Of a stretch of DNA of 64,000 nucleotides, positions 46,601-55,005 are shown piece by piece. Source of the stretch: Edaphobacter sp. (GTDB lineage: Bacteria; Acidobacteriota; Terriglobia; Terriglobales; Acidobacteriaceae); contig NZ_JAPWKF010000001.1 of NCBI RefSeq assembly GCF_028283685.1, positions 1-64,000 on the forward strand, read 5' to 3'. The number at the start of each line of letters is the position of its first letter. Position 1 is the stretch's first letter. The notes under the pieces were generated by a model. That model did no database searches. It was not told where the DNA came from and was given only the letters and a program-made list of their open reading frames with translations. The translations under genes were made by a program, and so were the position numbers.

Positions 46601-47911
46601 TTACGTGATGGGGTAGGGATGTCTGATATTTGTGAGGTCCACGGAGTGAGCAAGCTCTGTGGCCTGCTTCAGAACGGGAAGATCATCGATCATGCAAAGC
46701 GAGGCCAGCGCAAGTGTGTAGTAGCTCATCGCGTCGGTCCCCCATATCTGGCCTGTCAATTGGCCATGGCACAGATAGATCAGGAGAATGGCGATAGCTG
46801 CCGCCGTCGTCTTCGAGGAAATGGGGCGACGCAAAATTTTTGCAGACAGATCAAGGACAAAAAGAAACAGCCAGAAGCAACCCGTCAGGCCACCGACAAG
46901 CAACATGTCGAGGCCGTCATTGTGCGTGTGCTTAATGTCGTCCCCATACTTCTGGAATAACATCGTGGACATCGAGGCATATCCTCGTCCTGCTACCTGA
47001 TCGAGAACGTCTGCTTGGTAAAAGTCATCAATGGCGATCTTCCAGAATGTCGCTCGGCCTGATCCGGCGCCCCCTCCATCTTCCATGTCGTTCCATCGCG
47101 ACAGCACCTGTGCAGGCGACATCATCGCCATGGCTACGATGCCGATTGCGGTGCACAGAACGACAAATTTAATTCCGGAGCGTCGCGATTCGTGCCCCCA
47201 GAGGCATAGCCACACAAAGAGCCACACCAAAGCAACAACCATCGCTACCGTGCCTGCCCGAGCATAAGTCAAAATGCATGCGCTGAAATTGAGGCAGGCG
47301 AGGATTGGATACATCCATCCCTGCCGCTGTTGTCCCAGGTAAAGAAGGATTACGCCTCCGGTCGTCAGCACGCCAGTAATCATCTTTGCCGTCTCAAACC
47401 AGCCCGCGGATGCTTTCACCGCATCGCCGCTGTAGAAATTTCCAGTGCCCAGTGCAAGTCCGAGAAAGACGGAAGCCGCAGTCATGACAGATCCAATGGC
47501 CAATCCTTTAAGAATTGCCAGCGCATCTTCTTTCGAAGAGCAGAGGAAGACCGCCGACATCCAGAGCAGGAGCCAGTAGAGAAACTGTCCGTATGGCACG
47601 ATGCCGGAAAGAGAGATGCTTCCTGTCTGACTAATTTCTTTTGATATGGCCAGCGCAATAAGTGCCACTCCCGCCAGAACAGGCAATGGAGCAGAGAGTA
47701 GCTTGCGTGGGTTACGAACAATTGTCCAGGTGCATATACCCATAAAGACCAGCAGAAGCGAACCGCGCGTAGCTTGTAGTGGGCTCATGCCGCCAAGACT
47801 CGCACCAAAGGCAGTATTGAGCTGGTTCAGTATGCAGTCGAAGATGGGGATCAAGCTGATTGTGATCGCCGCTCGACTGGCGCAACGCTCATCACAGGCG
47901 ATGCTGCTCAT
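46601..47911 (-). CDS. O-antigen ligase/polymerase-like membrane protein (Wzy-type)
   Basis: 436 residues with 10-12 membrane helices and a large periplasmic loop (about 275-330) holding RATFWKIAIDDF and GRGYASMSTMLFQKYGDDIKHTHNDGLDMLLVGG; the H-x-D region matches the Wzy_C/O-antigen-ligase family. Polymerises repeat units or ligates chains. ATGA overlap with the flippase gene fixes the start at 47911; the frame is open further up to 48004. Confidence 0.88.
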   Translation of the reverse strand: MSSIACDERCASRAAITISLIPIFDCILNQLNTAFGASLGGMSPLQATRGSLLLVFMGICTWTIVRNPRKLLSAPLPVLAGVALIALAISKEISQTGSISLSGIVPYGQFLYWLLLWMSAVFLCSSKEDALAILKGLAIGSVMTAASVFLGLALGTGNFYSGDAVKASAGWFETAKMITGVLTTGGVILLYLGQQRQGWMYPILACLNFSACILTYARAGTVAMVVALVWLFVWLCLWGHESRRSGIKFVVLCTAIGIVAMAMMSPAQVLSRWNDMEDGGGAGSGRATFWKIAIDDFYQADVLDQVAGRGYASMSTMLFQKYGDDIKHTHNDGLDMLLVGGLTGCFWLFLFVLDLSAKILRRPISSKTTAAAIAILLIYLCHGQLTGQIWGTDAMSYYTLALASLCMIDDLPVLKQATELAHSVDLTNIRHPYPIT

Positions 47912-49326
47912 GGCAGGCCAACCCCCTTTTGCGGAAAGGAGCGGATCGCCAATCTGGCGGTTGGAACAACATAGATGATGCCGAAGGCAATCACCGTTCC
48001 CCAAGCCACACCGGACAGCATGTCATGACGTGCAAAAGCAATTTTGAGCATGAGGCTGGTAATGGATGCCGCGCCAAACAGCATCAGATGGCGTCGCATG
48101 AGCGCAGGCTGGTTCAGCAGCGCGTTCATCGTGGCAATATAGCCCGCGATGACAACCCAGAACGCAAAACCAACTCTTAGAGAATCGATAGGTCCCGGAT
48201 CGACCTTGAACCATGCCCGTATCAGTTGCCGGCTCGTCATCAGAAGCGTGGTTGCCACAGCTGCACTGAATAAGCTTCCGCCTATGATTGCGCGGCGGGT
48301 AGCGCGTGCGGCCCAGGGATAATCACCCCTGGACTGCGCCTCGCCTACAGCGGGCCATAGTGGCGCTACCAGGTATTGCGTGATGAGGCCGATGGAAAAG
48401 ACTCTTTGAATGATGGCGTAGCTGGCCACATCGGTCGCGCTCATCGCCTTTGCGATAACGATGTTGTCGCTAGCATAGTAGATCAGCCCAAAGCACTGCT
48501 GGATGAAGAACAGAGAGCCCACCGCAGCGAGATGTAACCCCGTCTTCATGTCAAACAAAGCGATTCGTGGCCGCAACGATGGGTGACGAACTCCGAACTC
48601 GGTCACGAAGTTACCTAAGGTGGTCAACACCGGGATTCCGCCGAACACGAAGACGAGAAGAGGGAGGCTGTTCGTGTAGATAATCACGAGCAGGGAAGCG
48701 GCGAGGACGAGAAGATTTGCCAACCCATTCCAGAGGTCCGGCACGAATCCACGCTGATATCCGAGCTGCATCCGGGGGGCAACACCCAACGGCATATTCG
48801 CGGCGGTGCACAGCATCAGGACGAGTGTCGACAGGGCTGCTTCATGCGCCACGCCCGGCGTATTCAGGCCATAGAAGCGTCCCCAATTCACAGCACGAAA
48901 ACAGACTGCGGCTATCAGGACGGAAAAGAGGCAGATTCCGCAGAGTAGATAGAACGCGCAAGATATCTGTCGCACGGCAGACCGTTCATCATCAACACCA
49001 TTGGCCTCCGCGATACGCATTGTCAGGCCATTTCCAATTCCCAGGTCCGCGAATGTGGTGAACAGTACAAAGGAAGTAGCGGTCATCCACAGGCCGAATC
49101 GTTCTGCGCCAAGATGTCGGTAGGCCATTGGTGACACGATCAGACTGATCGCGAATGTACCGGCTTTTGCGAGTAACGAGGTGCAGCCGTTAAGAGCCAT
49201 CCCACGGTATCGTCGAAGACTGTGAGATTGACTAACGTGCTGATCGTGCCGTGCCGGGAAGACATCAACCGTCTCCAGCGAAGTTTCTGCGGCTGTATAG
49301 CTATCGCATTGGGTTGTAAATGGCAC
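47908..49326 (-). CDS. Wzx-type oligosaccharide flippase
   Basis: 472 residues, 12-14 membrane helices, MATE/MVF-type polysaccharide transporter family (LAKAGTFAISLIVSPMAYRHLGAERFGLW; YYASDNIVIAKAMSATDVASYAIIQR). Moves undecaprenyl-linked repeat units to the periplasm. The apparent start is a GTG at 49326, overlapping the export-protein gene by 26 bp; a later start near RYRGMALNGC is possible because the first 40 residues are polar. Confidence 0.9.
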   Translation of the reverse strand: MPFTTQCDSYTAAETSLETVDVFPARHDQHVSQSHSLRRYRGMALNGCTSLLAKAGTFAISLIVSPMAYRHLGAERFGLWMTATSFVLFTTFADLGIGNGLTMRIAEANGVDDERSAVRQISCAFYLLCGICLFSVLIAAVCFRAVNWGRFYGLNTPGVAHEAALSTLVLMLCTAANMPLGVAPRMQLGYQRGFVPDLWNGLANLLVLAASLLVIIYTNSLPLLVFVFGGIPVLTTLGNFVTEFGVRHPSLRPRIALFDMKTGLHLAAVGSLFFIQQCFGLIYYASDNIVIAKAMSATDVASYAIIQRVFSIGLITQYLVAPLWPAVGEAQSRGDYPWAARATRRAIIGGSLFSAAVATTLLMTSRQLIRAWFKVDPGPIDSLRVGFAFWVVIAGYIATMNALLNQPALMRRHLMLFGAASITSLMLKIAFARHDMLSGVAWGTVIAFGIIYVVPTARLAIRSFPQKGVGLP

Positions 49327-49933
49327 CGAATTGTCCTAGACGAACCAATCGTTCAATCTTGCTAAATGTACTTTGGGTCACGTACACCACATCGCCGGGC
49401 AGAAGATCGGGAGCCTCTTCCAGCTTGTGATCATGAATAAGTTGCTTCAGGTTGATCACCCTTGTCTGGTTCGAGCTCTGGCGAAGAATAAGCACCTCGG
49501 AGGCCTTTGCCGTATTCTTCATTCCGCCAGCAAGTGCCACTGCATCTAACGCCGTGATGTGGCCTCTATATTCGATCCGGCCCGGCGTGTTGACTTCGCC
49601 TTCTACAAAGATGTGCGGCTTGACGTACTCTTTCAGGAAGACGGAGATATCCGGATCGACAAGACGGGAGGAAGAAAGCTTCGTCAGGCGCTCCTTGAAT
49701 TCGTCGACAGTGAGCCCGCCGGCATCGACCGCGCCGAGACCGAGTATCGATGCTTGACCATCGGGACCTATATTCACGGTTTGATCGAACTCTGGTGTGT
49801 ACCGGTAGCGCACCTCCAGAACATCACTCGGCTGAATTTTGTATGGTGTGCCATGCGTCTTGAGCTGCTGTCCGAAGACGGAAGAGCTAACCATCAGGGC
49901 AAGAAGTAAAGAAACGTGTCGGAGCTTTGTCAT
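49301..49933 (-). CDS. short polysaccharide export protein (Wza-like OPX)
   Basis: 210 residues. Sec signal (cleavage near VFGQQ) without a lipobox Cys, then the poly-export domain (YKIQPSDVLEVRYRYTPEFDQ) and one SLBB domain (HIFVEGEVNTPGRIEYRGHITALDAVALAGG). It is much shorter than Wza and lacks the C-terminal outer-membrane helix, as in short OPX proteins that need a separate outer-membrane partner. ATGA overlap with the upstream ATPase-like gene. Confidence 0.9.
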   Translation of the reverse strand: MTKLRHVSLLLALMVSSSVFGQQLKTHGTPYKIQPSDVLEVRYRYTPEFDQTVNIGPDGQASILGLGAVDAGGLTVDEFKERLTKLSSSRLVDPDISVFLKEYVKPHIFVEGEVNTPGRIEYRGHITALDAVALAGGMKNTAKASEVLILRQSSNQTRVINLKQLIHDHKLEEAPDLLPGDVVYVTQSTFSKIERLVRLGQFGAIYNPMR

Positions 49934-50550
49934 TTGGTCTGTCTCTCTCTTGGCGCCTCGTTGTAAATTGCGCCGATCATGCGGGCTCCATTGCTTTCGA
50001 GATATTGGCGAGCCTGGATGATCTTTCTAACGCTGGTTTGGCGTTCCGCTACAACCAGGACAAAGCCGTCAATGTAGGCAATAAGCTCTTTTGTTCGATC
50101 CAGTGTCGTGCAGCCTCCGGCATCCACGATGATGAAATCGAAGCGAAGCTTTAAGATAGCCATCGTGCGGAGCATCGCTGTGTGACTGAGCTGTGCTGCC
50201 GTAATGGTCGGTGGCTTTTTCGTCGAGACCCAGATTGTGGAGTCATGCACCTTCGTAAAATCGGAGTCACGAAATTCATCGCTTGACGCGTTCAGCAGAC
50301 CCTCGGCGCTGATCGCCAGCACCGTTCCGTGCATCGCTCCGAGCCTTCCGGCAATGAGTGCACTCAGCAAGGAAACGTCATCTTTTGTGCCTGGGGACGT
50401 AAAGGCAACTACCTGATAACCGGCGTCTCCGGTGTCGATGAAGATCTTATGGATGATCTCTGATACTGCGCTCTCAGCACATAGGGAAGAATGAGCAGGA
50501 GCTACTTGCTGTCTCGCAGCTCGTTCAGGTAATAGAGTAGCGATACTCAT
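49930..50550 (-). CDS. degenerate BY-kinase/CpsD-like ATPase
   Basis: 206 residues from the ATG at 50550, which overlaps the stop of the co-polymerase gene (an ATG at 50562 also exists). The order of segments is that of the BY-kinase catalytic domain: VVAFTSPGTKDDVSLLSALIAG at the Walker A place, VLAIS at the A' place and FDFIIVDAGGCT at Walker B. The GKS/T of Walker A is lost and A' lacks its Asp; the C-terminal tyrosine cluster is also missing. It probably binds the co-polymerase without normal kinase activity. Located between co-polymerase and export genes, as CpsD/EpsG-like proteins are. Confidence 0.78.
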   Translation of the reverse strand: MSIATLLPERAARQQVAPAHSSLCAESAVSEIIHKIFIDTGDAGYQVVAFTSPGTKDDVSLLSALIAGRLGAMHGTVLAISAEGLLNASSDEFRDSDFTKVHDSTIWVSTKKPPTITAAQLSHTAMLRTMAILKLRFDFIIVDAGGCTTLDRTKELIAYIDGFVLVVAERQTSVRKIIQARQYLESNGARMIGAIYNEAPRERQTK

Positions 50551-52100
50551 GACAACCTCCATGCCGGATGAACGGTCTGACGATGTAGCGAACTGTAAAT
50601 TTTTGCGGTCTTGTCGTCATATCCAGGGATAGCTGCATTGGCGGGTATCAGGCCCACCACAGGTGCTCCGAGTGCAAGCTCAAGTTCATAGGGTGATTGA
50701 ATGCGTCGCTCTTTCAGGTCGACGATCAGCGCGAGTGCAATGCCAAACGCGGCGGACCAGACTGTACCGATCAGAAGCATTAGCCCTCTCTTCGGTGATA
50801 CCGGTGTCGATGGGATTCTTGGCTCTTCTACGATGGCGACATTAGCTACACCCTGCTTGTCGAGCAGTTCTCCTGCCTGAGCTTCGTATACCTTCTTTTC
50901 ATACGTCTGATTTAGATCGGTCAATCGGCTAACTGCCTTTGTAAGGTTGTCATAGGTCGCCGTCTGGTTGTCGAGGCTGACGATCCTCTTCTGTTCTGTG
51001 ATCAATTGAGTTTGAATCTCGCGTGCTTGCTGCGTCAGCCCGGCCAACTCGATGTCGGTCTTGATGAGATCGCCTTGTACAGAGACATGAAGAGAGTTTC
51101 TTTCCGTGGAGACCTCTTCTGTTTTGTTTTGTTGTGCTTTTCGCAGCGCATCCTGCGTCAGCTGAATCTGGCTGTCGAGGTCCCGTATAACTCGATCGGT
51201 GGGCTGATATCGAGCAGCCGCCTCCACGCGTTTGCTCTGCAGATTGATTAAAGCGACATTCAACTGCTCCGTCTCCATTTGATTGGGGATGGAGCGCCTC
51301 TCTTTCTCCACGATGGCAGGTGTCGAACCGATCACCTCTTGGAGGCGTCGTCCCTGATTCTGACTGCGTTTGAGAGCTACCTGCACATCGGACCATTGTT
51401 TGCTGAGATCGGCGACTCGCTGAATCGTCAGCGCTTTTTCATCTGGTAGTGAGGTAAGGGTGTGTTGCATCTTGAATTCGTTGAGCTTTGTCTGGGCGGC
51501 ATCGCGCTCGGTTGCGTAATTCGCGGCCATCTGCTGATAGACAGAGACCATTCCTGGAGCGCTATGCAGTCGGAGATGAAATTCTAGGTATTGCTCCATG
51601 AGGGTTTTTAGAATTACGGCGGCTTGCTGCGGATCTTTCGTTATATAACTTGCGGCGATAATATTTGAGCGTCGAATGGGCGCAATCGTCAGCTTCTCTT
51701 CAAGATGGTTGATCGCAAGATCAGTTCGCTTCTCCTCAGATCTGGCATGCTCCTGTGCATCGAGGCCGGTTCGCAATGCAACCTCGCGTAATAGTGCACG
51801 GCTTCTCATCAGTTCGCTCTCGGTGTTGATGCGGGCCTCGCTGACTTCATCGAGGTAATAAAGCCCCTCCGCATCTTGGCCGGAGCTTACGATCGGATTC
51901 ACCCGCTCGTTCTTCAGCAGCACCTTTAGGTCAGCACGATACTTTCGAGGAAGTAGGAAAGTGATCGCTATGATGGCAGCAAGCATGATGAGCATAGCGC
52001 TGACTGCGAGACGCTTTTTGTTCACAATCCGCTCGATCAAGTGAGGTTCTACGTCGATTTGTCTGTCTAGATAGTCCACGGGCTCTTCATCTCGTAACAA
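50547..52100 (-). CDS. polysaccharide co-polymerase/chain-length protein (Wzz/GNVR)
   Basis: 517 residues. Membrane helix at about 32-52, long periplasmic coiled-coil region with GNVR-like features (about 80-420) and a second membrane helix (about 430-455) preceded by the Pro-rich motif PRIPSTPVSPKRG. A short cytoplasmic tail ends in ALGAPVVGLIPAN, without a fused kinase; the kinase-like partner is the next gene. Controls chain length and export. The start is probably the TTG at 52100; no ATG fits. First gene of the EPS operon. Confidence 0.88.
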   Translation of the reverse strand: MLRDEEPVDYLDRQIDVEPHLIERIVNKKRLAVSAMLIMLAAIIAITFLLPRKYRADLKVLLKNERVNPIVSSGQDAEGLYYLDEVSEARINTESELMRSRALLREVALRTGLDAQEHARSEEKRTDLAINHLEEKLTIAPIRRSNIIAASYITKDPQQAAVILKTLMEQYLEFHLRLHSAPGMVSVYQQMAANYATERDAAQTKLNEFKMQHTLTSLPDEKALTIQRVADLSKQWSDVQVALKRSQNQGRRLQEVIGSTPAIVEKERRSIPNQMETEQLNVALINLQSKRVEAAARYQPTDRVIRDLDSQIQLTQDALRKAQQNKTEEVSTERNSLHVSVQGDLIKTDIELAGLTQQAREIQTQLITEQKRIVSLDNQTATYDNLTKAVSRLTDLNQTYEKKVYEAQAGELLDKQGVANVAIVEEPRIPSTPVSPKRGLMLLIGTVWSAAFGIALALIVDLKERRIQSPYELELALGAPVVGLIPANAAIPGYDDKTAKIYSSLHRQTVHPAWRLS

Positions 52101-52166
52101 AGGCGAACTGCAAGGCTGTTTGTTTGTAAATGCACGCTGAGCTTGTCATACCCGGAAGTGGGTCTG

Positions 52167-52184
52167 TGTTGTCATCGGACAACA
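52167..52184. promoter_or_regulatory. inverted repeat in the divergent EPS promoter region
   Basis: TGTTGTC-ATCG-GACAACA, perfect 7-bp arms, about 67 bp before the co-polymerase start and 189 bp before the deacetylase start. Placed to control the EPS operon; the XRE protein encoded at 54637 is a possible binder, which is only a guess. Confidence 0.35.
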
Positions 52185-52372
52185 TTCTGTCTAACAGCGA
52201 TACTGTGTCGTCGAAGATAGACGGAAACTCAATCAGGAAATCAAGTCGGCGCGAGTTCCCGTAGATCTTTCCTTAGCGATCACTCAGCACACAGAGAATT
52301 TCTCGCAGGGGAAAGGAGTTCGTGCGTATCAATAGCTCAGGGTGGCATACACCCCAGATCGAAGGCGTGATC

Positions 52373-54475
52373 ATGACTCGTAGATGGATACAAATTGCAT
52401 TTCTGCTGATTGCCGTGGTGAGTGCCTGCACCGCGGGAGCAACAACCTACTACGTCAGTCCAACGGGAAACAATTTATACCCGGGGACGTCGACGACACA
52501 GCCGTGGAAGACGATCGCCAAAGTAAATAGCACTACATTTAGCTCAGGCGATCAGATCTTATTCCTGCGAGGCGGCACATGGCGCGAGATGCTCACGCCA
52601 AAATCAAGTGGCATTTATTTAGGAGCCTATGGGACTGGCAGCAGGCCGATCATCACTGGAGCCAATCTGGTAACGACTGGCTGGACTCAGGTCACAACCA
52701 AAGTTTGGTCATATTCCTTGGGATCCTACGCACCAACAGAGGTTTGGTTCAACGCGGTGTTGGGCAAACAGGTCGCGACCTCGTCCACGATTATAGGTCC
52801 AGGCCAATGGGCCTATGCTTCCAGCAAGCTTTATGTTTACTCCACGGCGAACCCATCGACAGCGTACAGTGCGCCTGGAATTGAGGTTACTCAGCGCGAT
52901 CGATCCTTGCTGGTGCAGAACGTCGGAAACATCACTGTAGAACATCTTGGATTCGTGAATGCGACATACACCTGCATCTACCTGGCAACTGGTGTGACCG
53001 GATATCAGACATTCAACGATGTTGTGTGGCAGGGAGCGCCTTACGAGGGTTTCCGCGTAGATTCAGGATCGCCCTCCATTACGAACAGCAAGGGACTTTA
53101 CAACGCAACAGGCCTCGGAGTCGGTGGAGGAGGTGGCATCACCATGTCCAACTCGATCCTGAGCGGCAACATCGATGATGCAATCGAAATATACGGAACC
53201 ACAGGCATCAGCGTGATTGACAGTTCCACGATCACCGGCAATTCAACGAGCGCGGCAACCTGGAATACAATTTCGAATTGGAGTTCTTACGCGCTCCAGA
53301 TAGGCAATTCGGTCATTCTCCCAAATCCGTTCGATCCCAAGACATTTACCTATGTTGGGGTGACGGATTTGGGAACAAATGTGTACCAAAGTCCGGAGTT
53401 TCAAGCTCGCGCGGCCCCACTATTTATCCTTCCGTTTGTCGATGACTACAACAATCTGGGCGTAGCAGAGCAGGTAGCTGCGATGGCTCAGAATTATGGA
53501 TGTCACATCAGTTATGCCGTCAACACAAAACTTGTCACGCCTGCCGATTGGTCTCGCATTGCAGCATTGGCAGCGGCCGGGAACGAGATTGTCGCGCATA
53601 CTCGCAGCCATGCGGATATTGCAAATAATAACGTTTTCACGATGAGCTATCTTGGAACAGCTGCAACCGCGACGATGAGCATCAATCAGGCGGCAGGGAC
53701 TGTTACAACCTACCTGAACGGTCAGGCGACACCGGATCTCAATGTGCCATTGCTAGACTCCTACAACAGCATGTTGAATGTCTGTACACAGATTAACGCG
53801 AATCCGTCCTATAGCTGCGTGATCCAGGACAATCAAAATTTCTTTACTCCGTTGATGCTTGCAGACGTGTCCCAGGCGAATATCAAATCTCCGTATCTGG
53901 CGCAGGCCAGCAGTGGATTTCTCAATTTCGAGATCAACGGGTCTATTGCTGATATTCAGGCGAACATCCCTGGTTATGTCGTCAAATCATTTGCGACGCC
54001 ATTTACCTCATCGAACATTACGACCGAAAACCAGATGCACGCAGCTGGCGTGTTGGCAAATAGAAATGGGATTTTTACGCCGGATTACACGCCGAATGGG
54101 AACTGGCTTCTTTCAGGCCTAGACATCTACAACATCGGTGCCGAGTGGCTTCCTGATGGATACGATGCGACGAAGCCCGCCGCATCCATCGGTGCGCTAG
54201 CGGAGGGATTAGGAGCAGCCGGCGGAGTTTTGTCGGTCTACTCGCACGGCTATGATGAATTTTCCCTCTCACAATGGCAGCAATTGTTTGCAACATTGCA
54301 AAACGTTCATGCAACGTGTGCCACGATGTCTCAGGCATCGAGTTACATCATGTCGCAGGGTAGTTTACTGCCAGACGGTACCGGAAGAAATTGGGTTGTG
54401 AATGTACCGCTACAACCCAACTATGCGACGACGACAGACTCACCGGCACAAGGTGCTCACAATCTTCTTCCATAG
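52373..54475 (+). CDS. secreted beta-helix plus NodB-type polysaccharide deacetylase
   Basis: 700 residues from the ATG at 52373 (a GTG at 52322 is the alternative). Sec signal (cleavage near CTAGA), a right-handed beta-helix region (about 25-330: TYYVSPTGNN, PWKTIAKVN, then repeated turns NITVEHLGFVN, SNSILSGN, DSSTITGN), then a NodB-like deacetylase: metal Asp pair Asp357/Asp358 in LPFVDDYNN, His409 and His413 in AHTRSHADI, and a late VLSVYSHGYDE motif. It may bind the exopolysaccharide through the helix and remove acetyl groups. Divergent from the EPS operon. Confidence 0.82.
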   Translation: MTRRWIQIAFLLIAVVSACTAGATTYYVSPTGNNLYPGTSTTQPWKTIAKVNSTTFSSGDQILFLRGGTWREMLTPKSSGIYLGAYGTGSRPIITGANLVTTGWTQVTTKVWSYSLGSYAPTEVWFNAVLGKQVATSSTIIGPGQWAYASSKLYVYSTANPSTAYSAPGIEVTQRDRSLLVQNVGNITVEHLGFVNATYTCIYLATGVTGYQTFNDVVWQGAPYEGFRVDSGSPSITNSKGLYNATGLGVGGGGGITMSNSILSGNIDDAIEIYGTTGISVIDSSTITGNSTSAATWNTISNWSSYALQIGNSVILPNPFDPKTFTYVGVTDLGTNVYQSPEFQARAAPLFILPFVDDYNNLGVAEQVAAMAQNYGCHISYAVNTKLVTPADWSRIAALAAAGNEIVAHTRSHADIANNNVFTMSYLGTAATATMSINQAAGTVTTYLNGQATPDLNVPLLDSYNSMLNVCTQINANPSYSCVIQDNQNFFTPLMLADVSQANIKSPYLAQASSGFLNFEINGSIADIQANIPGYVVKSFATPFTSSNITTENQMHAAGVLANRNGIFTPDYTPNGNWLLSGLDIYNIGAEWLPDGYDATKPAASIGALAEGLGAAGGVLSVYSHGYDEFSLSQWQQLFATLQNVHATCATMSQASSYIMSQGSLLPDGTGRNWVVNVPLQPNYATTTDSPAQGAHNLLP

Positions 54476-54636
54476 GTGAAATTTCCAAGCTAGAATGGCC
54501 GAGCTACTCCAGATGACGCGGGCTTCGCATTCACGGAATAGAGACATTCATCGAAGATCACTAGCAAGACAGGCTCGTTGTCTGCTTGAACAAACTACGG
54601 GACCAAGGGCTCATTTCTCTCCATGAGGTAAGAAGC

Positions 54637-54960
54637 ATGATACCTAATGATCGAATTCTGCCTGGTCAACCGCCTCAAGTGAGTCGGAACTTTGTACCCC
54701 AGGATTTGACGAGATTCGCACAGTTGACGAGGAGTATTGATTTCTCGTCAGTGAACATCACTAGCCGCTTCGGAGCTCGGCTCAGAGAGCTTCGGAGGTC
54801 CCGCAATATGACACAACTGGAGATGGCAATCGCTTTTGGTATCGACCGTAGTTATATCTCCGAGGTAGAACGCGGTCGGAAAGCCATCTCTCTTCCTACA
54901 CTAGAAGTGATCGCCTTGGGGATGGATGTTTCTCTGTCGGCGCTCTTGAAAGATATATAG
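54637..54960 (+). CDS. XRE-family helix-turn-helix regulator
   Basis: 107 residues from the ATG at 54637 (GAGG eight bases before; the frame opens at a TTG at 54586). A flexible N-terminal 40 residues precede a Cro/C1-type HTH (ARLRELRRSRNMTQLEMAIAFGIDRSYISEVERGRKAISLPTLEVIA), close to the SinR/PuuR-type regulators. No C-terminal sensor domain. Being within the EPS locus, it is a likely regulator of EPS or of the flanking secreted proteins; this is inference. Confidence 0.82.
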   Translation: MIPNDRILPGQPPQVSRNFVPQDLTRFAQLTRSIDFSSVNITSRFGARLRELRRSRNMTQLEMAIAFGIDRSYISEVERGRKAISLPTLEVIALGMDVSLSALLKDI

Positions 54961-54971
54961 ATGGAAGGAAA

Positions 54972-55001
54972 GAGGGAGGCCAAATAGCTTTGGCCTCCCT
55001 C
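54972..55001. terminator. bidirectional terminator between XRE gene and paralogue B
   Basis: Perfect 13-bp stem GAGGGAGGCCAAA / TTTGGCCTCCCTC with loop TAGC, centred between two convergent genes (stops at 54960 and 55006). Confidence 0.8.
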
Positions 55002-55005
55002 GCTT

